Notes: generated from the letters alone by a model not told the origin. A stretch of 6,205 nucleotides of DNA from Nitrospirota bacterium (GCA_016217625.1 JACRHK010000026.1:1-6205); one strand, 5' to 3'; shown: positions 1-5,955, numbered from the stretch's first letter. Numbers and translations: made by a program.

Positions 1-141
1 ATGATAGAGGGCCTCGGAGTCCGGCACCCTCCCCTCCGTGGCCAGCAGCAGGGCGAACTCCCGGAGGATGGCCTTCTTGTCCTTCCCCTGCAGATCATCG
101 AGGATCAGCGCTTCCGTGAGATATTCCCCAATCTTCAGCAT
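1..141 (-). CDS. ptsN: PTS IIA (nitrogen-type, PtsN-like) protein, N-terminal fragment cut by the window edge
   Basis: Only the first 47 codons are inside the window; the frame is still open at base 1. The peptide starts MLKIGEYLTEALILDDLQ and continues GKDKKAILREFALLLATEG to a SEALYH end. This matches the start of PTS EIIA type-2 domains: a short strand, then 'l.l..k.K.eil.ela.ll...g.i.d.e.ly', just before the usual RE-x-x-GSTGIG segment and the phosphorylated histidine, which lie outside. Family members are about 150 residues and take phosphate from NPr/HPr in the nitrogen PTS, mostly as cytoplasmic regulators. ATG 141 is the first start after an in-frame TGA at 163-165; the ribosome site is weak. 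The location directly downstream of rpoN strongly supports the identity, since ptsN lies in the rpoN cluster of many diderms. A fructose-type IIA domain or a larger fusion protein cannot be excluded. Confidence 0.82.
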   Translation of the reverse strand, partial: MLKIGEYLTEALILDDLQGKDKKAILREFALLLATEGRVPDSEALYH

Positions 142-170
142 CGCGTCACACGTCTCACGTTTTCAGGCTC

Positions 171-208
171 AGGTTAAGGTTAAGGTTAAGGTTAAGGTTA
201 AGGTTAAG
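171..208. repeat. Perfect hexamer tandem array (AGGTTA)x6 between rpoN and ptsN
   Basis: Six exact copies of AGGTTA plus two more bases fill this stretch. A degenerate unit, AGGCTC, sits at 165-170. To the right, 213-236 holds hexamers of the opposite sense (CCTCAA TCTCAG CCTCAA CCTCCT), so the two halves could pair imperfectly in single strands. The array occupies most of the 116-base gap between the rpoN stop and the ptsN start, and no gene fits there. Read through, it gives alternating LT or VK dipeptides in spurious frames. The hexamer period keeps reading frames open, which explains the false ORFs. Similar short intergenic hexamer arrays occur in many environmental genomes; copy number there is typically variable. 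Confidence 0.95.
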
Positions 209-257
209 AAATCCTCAATCTCAGCCTCAACCTCCTGCTTTTTCACTCCTGACTTGC

Positions 258-1718
258 TTAGTGCGCTCTCCGCAGATGCGCGGGGGGGATTTGCAGCTCC
301 TCCCGGTACTTGGCGACGGTCCTCCGGGCGATCCGAATCCCCCGCGCCCGGAGCAGATCCCCCAACTGCTGATCGTTCCAGGGCGCGGAAGGGCTCTCCT
401 CGGCAACAAGGCGTCGCAGGATATCCCGGACGCTCACCGCAGAGACCTCCTCGCCGTTCGCCCCCGACAACCCCGTGCTGAAGAAATACTTGAACTCGAA
501 GAGCCCCTGGGGCGTGTGCATGTACTTGTTCTTCGTCACCCGGCTCACCGTGGATTCGTGCAAGCCGACAACCTCCGCGACGTCGCGGAGGACGAGCGGC
601 CGCAGATAGGCGATCCCTCCGTCCAGGAACGCCTCCTGGTGCTTGACGATGCTCTCCGCCACGCGGAGGATCGTCTTGTTCCGCTGATCGATGCACTTGA
701 TCAGCCAGAGGGCCGAACGATAGCGCTCTTTGATGTACGTCCGGGCCTCGGAGGGCATGTCCCGCCGCTCCCGCAGCATCTGCTTGTAGAACGGGCTCAA
801 TCGCAGCCGGGGCATGCCGTCGTCGTTGAGCACGACCTGGTAGCCGCCGGCCCGCTTGACCACATACGCGTCCGGCGTGACGCAGACTTGTTCTTCCGCG
901 GAGAAGGAGCGGCCGGGCTTAGGCTCCAGGCGCTGGATCACCTGGACCGCTGCCATCAACTCCTCGACGGAAACGCCCAGGCTCCGGGCGATCTGCGCAT
1001 AACGGCGCTTGGCCAGGAGCGGCAGCGCCGCATCCACAATCCGATGGACGATGGTCCCCTGGAGCCCCAGGTGCCGGACCTGGATGAGCAGGCAGTCGCG
1101 CAGGTCGCACGCCCCTACCCCGGGCGGATCGAACGACTGGATGAGGGCCAGCGCCTCGCGGACCTCCTCCGGCTTGACGCCCAGTCCATGGGCGATCTCT
1201 TCAAGGCGGCAAGCGAGGTAGCCGTCCTCGTCGAGGTTGCCGATGAGGAATTCGCCGATCCGTCGCGCGTGGTCAGGCGCGGCCGAGAGACGGAGTTGCC
1301 AAAGTAGATGATCGGAAAGTGACGCGGGCCGGGTGAGGAACAGGTCGTAGGTGGGGCGGTCCGGGTCCTCCTGCGCGGTATACCCGAGGTCCAGCCCATC
1401 GCTCCCCCGCTCTTCGAAATACTCCTCCCAGCGGGATTCGATGCCGGAAAACCCTTCCAGCCTGAGGTCCTCGGGCTGCGCCCCCTCGGCCTCTCCGGCA
1501 TCCGCCACGGGAGGGATCTCCTCCTCCTGAGCTGACTCCGCGCTCTGCTCCCCTTCCCCTTCCACGGAGAGGTCCTCCAGCACGGGGTTCTCGGCAACCT
1601 CCTGCTCCAGGGTCTGCTCCAGCTCCAGGCGGTTGAGCTGCAAGAGCTTGATCGCCAGTTGGAGTTGGGGCGTCATCACAAGCTGCTGGCGCTGTCTGAG
1701 TTCGAGACGGGTTTCCAT
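258..1718 (-). CDS. rpoN: RNA polymerase sigma-54 factor RpoN
   Basis: This 486-residue protein is of normal length for sigma-54, the sigma factor that recognises -24/-12 promoters and needs an enhancer-binding ATPase to open DNA. Region I is the Gln/Leu-rich N-terminus (residues 1-47, starting METRLELRQRQQLVMTPQLQ), the activator-contact segment. Region II is a very acidic linker (about 50-118). The core-binding domain follows, with the conserved FDPPGVGACDLRDCLLIQ block at 196-213 and PKPGRSF at 266-272. A helix-turn-helix lies near 377-400 (LRDVAEVVGLHESTVSRV), and the RpoN box ARRTVAKYRE is at 464-473 with 13 residues after it. No expected part is missing. ATG 1718 starts exactly at region I and lies 4 bases after the lptB stop, which suggests translational coupling; no strong ribosome site is visible. 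I saw no convincing -24/-12 site in this window. Confidence 0.98.
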   Translation of the reverse strand: METRLELRQRQQLVMTPQLQLAIKLLQLNRLELEQTLEQEVAENPVLEDLSVEGEGEQSAESAQEEEIPPVADAGEAEGAQPEDLRLEGFSGIESRWEEYFEERGSDGLDLGYTAQEDPDRPTYDLFLTRPASLSDHLLWQLRLSAAPDHARRIGEFLIGNLDEDGYLACRLEEIAHGLGVKPEEVREALALIQSFDPPGVGACDLRDCLLIQVRHLGLQGTIVHRIVDAALPLLAKRRYAQIARSLGVSVEELMAAVQVIQRLEPKPGRSFSAEEQVCVTPDAYVVKRAGGYQVVLNDDGMPRLRLSPFYKQMLRERRDMPSEARTYIKERYRSALWLIKCIDQRNKTILRVAESIVKHQEAFLDGGIAYLRPLVLRDVAEVVGLHESTVSRVTKNKYMHTPQGLFEFKYFFSTGLSGANGEEVSAVSVRDILRRLVAEESPSAPWNDQQLGDLLRARGIRIARRTVAKYREELQIPPAHLRRAH

Positions 1719-1722
1719 GGGC

Positions 1723-2475
1723 TTACAGCGTAAATTCCTCGCCGAGATAGATCTGGCGGGCCTTCGCGCTGCCGGCGATCGCCGCTGGGGGCCCCGCCTC
1801 GATGATGACCCCTCCGCTGATGAGGTAGGCGCGGTCTGTGATCTTCAGCGTGTCCCGCACGTTGTGATCGGTAATAAGAATCCCGATCCCCTCCGCGCGC
1901 AGCCGGGAGAGGATGCGCTGGATCTCCAGGACGGTGATGGGATCGATCCCCGAGAACGGCTCATCCAACAGCAGAAACGACGGGTTCGTCACCAGGGCCC
2001 TGGCGATCTCCACCCGGCGCCGCTCCCCTCCCGAGAGGGCGTACCCCTTCTGCGAGGCCAGCGCCCTGATGTCCAGCTCCCGGAGGAGATGGGTGAGCCG
2101 CTCCTCCTGCTCCGTCTCTTCGAGATCCTGGATCTCCAGGATGGCCCGAAGGTTCTCCTCCACCGTGAGTTTCCGGAAGATGGAAGGCTCCTGGGGGAGA
2201 TATCCGATCCCACGGCGTGCGCGCCGGTACATCGGCAGCGCGGTGACCTCCTCGCCGTTGAGGAGGACGGCCCCCGTGTCCGGCCGCGTCAGGCCCACGA
2301 CGATGCTGAACACGGTGGTCTTCCCCGCGCCGTTGGGACCCAGCAGCCCCACCACCTCCCCTCCCCGCAGATCCAGGGAGACGTCATTCACGACCCTCCG
2401 GTCGCGGTAACTCTTGACCAGGTTCCGGGCCGTAAGGACAGGCCGTCCTTGATGGGTGCCGCCGTTGCCGCTCAC
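1723..2475 (-). CDS. lptB: LPS export ABC transporter ATP-binding protein LptB
   Basis: This 250-residue ATPase powers extraction of LPS from the inner membrane together with LptF and LptG, which are not in the window. Visible motifs are Walker A GPNGAGKT (46-53), the Q-loop in GYLPQEPSIF (91-100, a hallmark stretch of LptB), signature LSGGE (147-151), Walker B FLLLDEPF with catalytic E172, and switch histidine H204 in TDHN. The C-terminus YLGEEFTL is the usual LptB ending and separates it from LivG/LivF-type ATPases. The start is a GTG supported by GGAGGT five bases upstream. About nine residues precede the first conserved strand, so the N-terminus is slightly extended (MSGNGGTHQ). The gene lies 103 bases after lptA and 4 bases before rpoN, the order known from Proteobacteria. 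Confidence 0.97.
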   Translation of the reverse strand: MSGNGGTHQGRPVLTARNLVKSYRDRRVVNDVSLDLRGGEVVGLLGPNGAGKTTVFSIVVGLTRPDTGAVLLNGEEVTALPMYRRARRGIGYLPQEPSIFRKLTVEENLRAILEIQDLEETEQEERLTHLLRELDIRALASQKGYALSGGERRRVEIARALVTNPSFLLLDEPFSGIDPITVLEIQRILSRLRAEGIGILITDHNVRDTLKITDRAYLISGGVIIEAGPPAAIAGSAKARQIYLGEEFTL

Positions 2476-2480
2476 CCCGC

Positions 2481-2486
2481 ACCTCC
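2481..2486 (-). promoter_or_regulatory. Ribosome binding site fixing the GTG start of lptB
   Basis: On the minus strand GGAGGT is followed by five bases (GCGGG) and then GTG at 2475. This is the strongest Shine-Dalgarno match in the leftward operon and supports the GTG over any downstream start. It lets lptB be translated independently after the 103-base gap that follows lptA. Confidence 0.75.
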
Positions 2487-2578
2487 AAGCAGCCGCGGGT
2501 GCAAACTCATCGAGAAGCTAGCGAACATCCCGAAAATGTCTATCCTATAAGCCACGAGCAAATCGTCCGGTACGGGGC

Positions 2579-3229
2579 TCACAGGTCGAAGACTGTCACG
2601 TGGTCGGCATAGAGAGTCGTCTCCTCGCGGCGGACGACGACCTCCTGCTCGAACGTGACCGTCTTATCGCGATGGTCGGCCCGCATCTTGGCCGCCGTGA
2701 TGACGACCGGCCCCTTCTCCCGGGCCGGTTTCCCGGGAGGCGCCGCTCCCTTGGCCTCCTGCTTTTTCGGGTAGAAGATCACCTTGACCTCCTGCTCCAC
2801 CAGGCTCGCGTCCTCGTCCAGGAAGAGCGTAATCTGCCGGCCGGTGACCATGTTGGGCCCCTCCCACACCTTCGCGTCTCCGGTCAGTATAATTTTCTCC
2901 TCCTCGCGAAGGTACACGGCTTCCTGCGCCGTGGCCGTTTGCTCCCCCCGGACAATCCGGACGTTCCCCTTCGCCAGGATCTTGGAGATCCGCTGCTCCG
3001 CCCCTTCCGCGGGTTCCGACGCTTGTGTCGTTTCCTTCGTCTGGTCACGGGCGGCCTCTCCCACGGCCGCAGCCCCACCCCACCAGACGGCCCACGCGAC
3101 CCCCACCGCAAGGAGGCACGCGAACCGCAGCTTAGGGCCGAAGGCGCCCCATAATTTCGTAAGGACGCAACCGACCCTTAGCCCTGGCCGGCGAGACGCC
3201 GGATCAGGGGAGCCAGGTCGTCTTAACAT
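2579..3229 (-). CDS. lptA: LptA-like periplasmic LPS-bridge protein (OstA fold) with modules in reversed order
   Basis: LptA carries LPS across the periplasm between LptC and LptD. The 216-residue product has a long N-terminal region (1-34), a hydrophobic segment at about 35-56 (LRFACLLAVGVAWAVWWGG) that should be a signal peptide with cleavage near AAAVGEA, and then beta-rich OstA sequence. Residues about 78-153 (ILAKGNVRIVRGEQTATAQE … IILTGDAKVW … VTGRQITLFL … VKVIFYP) match what is normally the second half of LptA. After a Lys/Pro/Gly linker (154-172), residues 173-216 (VVITAAKMRADH … TVTFEQEVVV … TTLYADHVTVFDL) match what is normally the first half. The ATG overlaps lptC by 26 bases and has GGAGGT (3238-3243) eight bases upstream. 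Its place between lptC and lptB supports the function. A divergent or non-functional variant is possible, but the frame is intact. Confidence 0.88.
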   Translation of the reverse strand: MLRRPGSPDPASRRPGLRVGCVLTKLWGAFGPKLRFACLLAVGVAWAVWWGGAAAVGEAARDQTKETTQASEPAEGAEQRISKILAKGNVRIVRGEQTATAQEAVYLREEEKIILTGDAKVWEGPNMVTGRQITLFLDEDASLVEQEVKVIFYPKKQEAKGAAPPGKPAREKGPVVITAAKMRADHRDKTVTFEQEVVVRREETTLYADHVTVFDL

Positions 3230-3758
3230 CCCGCATAACCTCCAACCGCTGTAGGTCCGGGTACACCACCATCCCCCGCCCCTCGACCACGAGGGTGGGG
3301 CTGCTGAACCGGAACGCTCCCTCAGTCGTGATCGTTCTCGCCTGATTCCGCCAGTGGAGCTGGCGCGTCTCCAGGCGATGGCCCTCGTTGGAGACCAGGA
3401 TCGTCTCCCCCTCGGGCTGCCGGACGGTCACGTCCCGTGTCGCCAGGTCCACCCAACCCTCCGCGCCCTTGACCGTGACACGTTTGCCGTCCGGCAAAGC
3501 AAAGACCATGCGAAGTCTTCGTAGGAGCGCGCGGTTCCCCTCGGGGACTATCTCCACCTCCTGCGCCTCGAGATCCCAGCGGACATCGCCGGACTCCGCC
3601 TGGGTGATCTGGAACCCTTTCATCACCTGCGGGGCGGGGAGCGGGGCCAGCGATTCCTCCGCTCCCCCGCGGGATGGCGGGCGGAGGTAGAGGAACGTCC
3701 CAATCGTGATCAGAAGGAGGAGAAGAAAGACCAGGAGGAGTCGTCTGATTGGAAGCAT
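3204..3758 (-). CDS. lptC: LPS export system protein LptC
   Basis: LptC is a bitopic inner-membrane protein whose periplasmic OstA-like domain takes LPS from LptBFG and passes it to LptA. The product (184 residues from this ATG) has a basic start MLPIRR, one strong membrane helix at about 7-25 (LLLVFLLLLLITIGTFLYL), a short Pro-rich linker, and an all-beta domain. That domain has family-typical stretches: MKGFQITQAESGDVRWDLEA near 46-65, TVKGAEGWVDLATRDVTV near 95-112, NEGHRLETRQLHW near 124-136 and FRFSSPTLVVEGRGM near 149-163. I prefer ATG 3758 because GAGGTG (3762-3767) sits just before it; a GTG at 3764 would add two residues but lacks a site. The gene is first in the leftward operon, and its 3' end overlaps lptA. 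No kdsC or kdsD gene precedes it, unlike in many Proteobacteria. Confidence 0.94.
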   Translation of the reverse strand: MLPIRRLLLVFLLLLLITIGTFLYLRPPSRGGAEESLAPLPAPQVMKGFQITQAESGDVRWDLEAQEVEIVPEGNRALLRRLRMVFALPDGKRVTVKGAEGWVDLATRDVTVRQPEGETILVSNEGHRLETRQLHWRNQARTITTEGAFRFSSPTLVVEGRGMVVYPDLQRLEVMRDVKTTWLP

Positions 3759-3779
3759 GCCCACCTCATGCCGGAAATA

Positions 3780-3819
3780 AATCCGAAATCCGAAATCCGA
3801 AATCCGAAACCTGAAATCG
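3780..3819. repeat. Heptamer tandem array (AATCCGA)x4 plus degenerate copies upstream of lptC
   Basis: Four exact AATCCGA copies occupy 3780-3807, followed by a degenerate AACCTGA (3808-3814) and a partial AATCG. On the minus strand this reads GGATTTC repeats. The array lies 16 bases upstream of the lptC GTG/ATG region and inside the inferred 5' untranslated leader of the lpt operon. It differs in unit and period from the hexamer array beyond rpoN. Similar heptamer arrays are seen in many environmental bacterial genomes, with no known function. Confidence 0.93.
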
Positions 3820-3871
3820 TGTTAATCTTTCAAATTGAGATGTTTAGTATTTCGTGCTTCGGATGTAGAAT

Positions 3872-3899
3872 TTCACCAAGTTTGGCCTTACTATATCAT
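3872..3899 (+). promoter_or_regulatory. Candidate rightward promoter for the glycerate kinase gene
   Basis: On the plus strand TTCACC (3872-3877, four of six) and TATCAT (3894-3899, five of six) are 16 bases apart. A start near 3906 would give a leader of about 92 bases before ATG 3998. The -10 overlaps the leftward -10 box by two bases, so the two promoters could not both be occupied at once. The -35 match is only fair and the region is AT-rich, so chance is a real alternative. Confidence 0.3.
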
Positions 3900-3918
3900 A
3901 CCCTCTGGAAGATGTAAA
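3890..3918 (-). promoter_or_regulatory. Sigma-70-type promoter of the lptC-lptA-lptB-rpoN operon
   Basis: On the minus strand a -35 box TTTACA (3913-3918, five of six consensus bases) and a -10 box TATAGT (3890-3895, five of six) are separated by exactly 17 bases. A TGA directly before the -10 gives an extended -10 (TGn) motif. Transcription would begin near 3883 and leave a leader of about 120 bases that carries the heptamer array. This is the best promoter match I found in the window and points correctly at lptC. Confidence 0.7.
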
Positions 3919-3944
3919 GCTGCGGAGGCAACCGTTCCAGAGGG
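3901..3944. promoter_or_regulatory. Perfect 10-bp inverted repeat bracketing the lpt -35 box (possible operator)
   Basis: CCCTCTGGAA (3901-3910) and its exact complement TTCCAGAGGG (3935-3944) are separated by 24 bases that contain the leftward -35 box (3913-3918). The left arm lies in the -35/-10 spacer of that promoter and the right arm just upstream of the -35. Arm centres are 34 bp apart, about three helical turns. It could be a pair of regulator sites, or a hairpin in the leader of a rightward transcript. No T-run follows, so it does not look like a terminator. Confidence 0.5.
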
Positions 3945-3997
3945 CCGGGAATCAGTTTATCGTTATTTCTTAAATAGTTAGCGAGATTAAGCAAGAA

Positions 3998-5344
3998 ATG
4001 TTCCCAATATCGCTTCACGAAACTGCCCGAAACCTCTACCAGGTGGCCCTCCAAGCCGTCGATCCGGAGAAACGGACCCGCTCTCTTCTTCAGAGGGAAG
4101 GAACGGTTCTACGGATCGGCGGAGACACCTACGATCTCCGGAGCGTCCGACGCCTGCTCCTGATCGGCGCGGGAAAAGCAGGCGTCAAGATGGCCCATGG
4201 CGCGGAAGCGACCCTTGGCGACCGGCTCACCCAAGGGATGGTCATTGTCCCCTCTCCACCCCCTGCCCACCGCGGCGGGTCCCCGCGCCTCGCATTCTAT
4301 CCAGGCGGCCACCCCCTCCCCGCGGAGGAGGGGGTCGTAGCTGCCCGCCGCATGCTGGAGCTGACCCGTTCGGCCGGAGAAGCCGACCTCCTCCTCTGCC
4401 TCTTCTCGGGCGGAGGGTCCGCGCTGCTGACCCTCCCCGTGGAGGGAATTACCCTCGAAGAGAAGCGCCAGGTCACCCGCCTGCTCCTCGAAGCCGGCGC
4501 GCGCATTGAAGAGCTGAACGCGGTTCGCAAACACCTTTCCCAAGTTAAAGGGGGTCAATTGGGACGAGCCGCCTTCCCCGCGCGCGCGATCGCGTTGATC
4601 CTCTCCGACGTCGTGGGCGATCGCCCGGACGTCATCGCCTCGGGACCCTGCTATCCCGATCCGACGACTTACGGAGAGGCGCTGGAGGTCATCCAACGTT
4701 ATCCCCTTCGGGATCGCATCCCTCCAGCCGTCCTTCAACACCTGGAAGCCGGATTGCGGGGGGAGATACCGGAAACGCCCAAGCCGGGAGACCCCGTGCT
4801 CGAACAAATCCCCCACCAACTCATCGGCAACAACGCGCTCGCCCTCGAGGCGGCCGGCCGGGAGGCAGCAGCCCTGGGGTTCACCCCCTGCATCGTGGAC
4901 CGGGCGCTCCAGGGAGAAGCCCGCGAGGCGGGCCGGGCGATCGCCGGGGTCATCCGCCAGGTGCGGGAAGGAAAGGGAGCTGTCAAGCCCCCGGCCGCCC
5001 TGCTTTGGGGGGGAGAGACGACCGTGACCGTGCGCGGAGACGGAAAAGGGGGGCGTTGCCAGGAACTCGCGTTAGCCGCCGCGGAAGGGCTCGCGGGATT
5101 AGACGGGTGCGTCCTCTTGGCCGCGGGGACGGACGGCGTCGACGGCCCCACCGACGCCGCCGGGGCGTTTGTTAATGGCGCCTCCTTGACTCGCGCCCTG
5201 GCACAGGGCTTGGACCCCGAGACCTACCTAGCGCAGAACAACGCCTACGTGTTCTTTGATCGGCTCGGCGATCTCCTCCTCGCCGGCCCCACGGGCACGA
5301 ACGTCATGGACCTCGTGATCGCGCTGGTGGCACCTCGCTCATAG
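3998..5344 (+). CDS. gckA: Glycerate 2-kinase, class II (DUF4147/MOFRL family)
   Basis: The 448-residue product matches class II glycerate kinases (about 420-460 residues), cytoplasmic enzymes that phosphorylate D-glycerate with ATP to 2-phosphoglycerate. They link serine, glyoxylate or tartronate metabolism to lower glycolysis. The N-terminal domain shows GAGKA (57-61), GGHPLP (103-108), SGGGSA (137-142), N174 with RKHLS (177-181), VKGG (183-186), LSDVVGD (202-208) and SGPCYPD (215-221). The C-terminal MOFRL part shows GGET (338-341), GKGGR with QELAL (349-359), GTDGVDGPTDAAGA (377-390) and GPTGTNVMDL (430-439). K60 and R353 probably correspond to the active-site Lys and Arg described for the Thermotoga enzyme. 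ATG 3998 is preceded by an in-frame stop at 3971 and has only a weak ribosome site. It is divergent from lptC and monocistronic in this view; nothing nearby shows which pathway supplies glycerate. Confidence 0.95.
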   Translation: MFPISLHETARNLYQVALQAVDPEKRTRSLLQREGTVLRIGGDTYDLRSVRRLLLIGAGKAGVKMAHGAEATLGDRLTQGMVIVPSPPPAHRGGSPRLAFYPGGHPLPAEEGVVAARRMLELTRSAGEADLLLCLFSGGGSALLTLPVEGITLEEKRQVTRLLLEAGARIEELNAVRKHLSQVKGGQLGRAAFPARAIALILSDVVGDRPDVIASGPCYPDPTTYGEALEVIQRYPLRDRIPPAVLQHLEAGLRGEIPETPKPGDPVLEQIPHQLIGNNALALEAAGREAAALGFTPCIVDRALQGEAREAGRAIAGVIRQVREGKGAVKPPAALLWGGETTVTVRGDGKGGRCQELALAAAEGLAGLDGCVLLAAGTDGVDGPTDAAGAFVNGASLTRALAQGLDPETYLAQNNAYVFFDRLGDLLLAGPTGTNVMDLVIALVAPRS

Positions 5345-5357
5345 CCATGTCTCATTG

Positions 5358-5416
5358 CTGTCGGCTCTGACAGAATTGTCGTCCTTTATTCGCCTACTCA
5401 GAAGCCGGGACGACAA
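5358..5416. other. Two inverted repeats downstream of the glycerate kinase gene
   Basis: A small hairpin CTGTC-GGCTCT-GACAG (5358-5373) lies 14 bases after the gckA stop. Next comes a perfect 9-bp inverted repeat, TTGTCGTCC (5376-5384) with GGACGACAA (5408-5416), with a 23-base loop. Neither is followed by a clear T-run, so a factor-independent terminator is not supported. The rest of the 236-base gap up to 5567 shows no gene and no strong promoter; TTGACC at 5463-5468 has no good -10 partner. Confidence 0.35.
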
Positions 5417-5567
5417 CCATGTCGCATGATAACAGCATGCCTTCCTCCCCTTCCCGCCGAGATTGACCGAAACCCCTTTGAATCACAATCGGTTCCATCG
5501 CGCGACCTTCTTCACCTTTCGATCTGGTACGAAGGTTGCTCCCTCTTACCGTGGCAACCAACAAGGG

Positions 5568-5575
5568 AAGGAGGG
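5568..5575 (+). promoter_or_regulatory. Strong ribosome binding site fixing the start of the receiver protein
   Basis: AAGGAGGG ends five bases before ATG 5581 and is a nearly perfect anti-16S match. It rules for ATG 5581 and against the in-frame ATG at 5536, which would add 15 residues encoded partly by the Shine-Dalgarno sequence itself. Confidence 0.88.
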
Positions 5576-5580
5576 TGCAG

Positions 5581-5955
5581 ATGGCGCAGAAAAAAAAGAT
5601 CCTCTTGGTAGACGATGCAGACACGATCCTCATGATGGAGCGCATGATCCTGAGGAGCGGGTCTTACACGCTCGTCACGGCGAAGGATGGTCAGGAGGCC
5701 GTCGCCAAGGCCACGACAGAACGGCCCGACCTCATCCTCCTGGACATCGTGATGCCGAAGATGAACGGGTTCGAAGCCTGTCAGCAGTTGCGGGCAAACG
5801 AGGTGACGAGGGCGATCCCCATTATCATGGTCACTACGCGGGGCGAGGCGGAGAACGTGGAGACAGGATTCCAGATCGGCTGCACCGACTACATCACCAA
5901 GCCGATCAACGGCCTGGAGCTCCTCTCGAAGGTTCAGAATTATCTCGGCTCATAA
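5581..5955 (+). CDS. Stand-alone CheY-like response regulator receiver domain
   Basis: The 124-residue protein is a single receiver domain with no output domain. It starts MAQKKKILLVDDADTILMM, with the acidic pair D11-D12 that binds Mg2+. The phosphoacceptor is D55 in LILLDIVMPKMNGFEAC; the switch threonine T85 is in IIMVTTRGE; the aromatic switch position is Y104; and the invariant lysine is K107 in DYITKPINGLELLSKV. All catalytic residues are present, so it should be phosphorylated by a histidine kinase encoded elsewhere. Such proteins act by binding partners (chemotaxis, motility, phosphorelay) rather than DNA. The partner cannot be inferred, since no kinase or flagellar, pilus or chemotaxis gene is nearby. 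The start is set by the strong ribosome site. The 3' end, encoding QNYLGS, has a near-copy 87 bases downstream beyond a palindrome pair, so the present C-terminus may be altered. Confidence 0.95.
   Translation: MAQKKKILLVDDADTILMMERMILRSGSYTLVTAKDGQEAVAKATTERPDLILLDIVMPKMNGFEACQQLRANEVTRAIPIIMVTTRGEAENVETGFQIGCTDYITKPINGLELLSKVQNYLGS

Noticed and set aside
171..236. CRISPR-like or telomere-like array
   Set aside because: The units are contiguous hexamers without spacers, and only six are exact. There is no cas gene and no end-of-replicon sign.
38..481. Open frame with a run of VK dipeptides, and the opposite-strand frame ending in LT dipeptides
   Set aside because: The dipeptides come from the hexamer array, whose period of six cannot create stops. 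The rest is antisense to the rpoN 3' end and has no recognisable domain.
261..1307. A 348-residue plus-strand open frame
   Set aside because: It lies wholly antisense to rpoN, which has every expected motif. High GC content makes long antisense frames common.
2476..2578. Internal promoter between lptA and lptB
   Set aside because: TATAGG/TAGGAT-like words occur on the minus strand, but no -35 box with suitable spacing was seen; read-through from lptC is simpler.
5325..5350. Possible sigma-54 promoter around TGGCAC near the gckA 3' end
   Set aside because: TGGCAC is present, but the -12 part reads TCATA instead of TTGCA or similar at the required spacing. No other window position gave a better -24/-12 match by eye.
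5536..5580. 15-residue N-terminal extension of the receiver protein from ATG 5536
   Set aside because: The extension is encoded across the strong AAGGAGGG ribosome site, and ATG 5581 starts exactly where receiver domains begin.
5394..5645. An 83-residue minus-strand open frame
   Set aside because: It is antisense to the receiver start and its upstream region, with no ribosome site and no recognisable domain.
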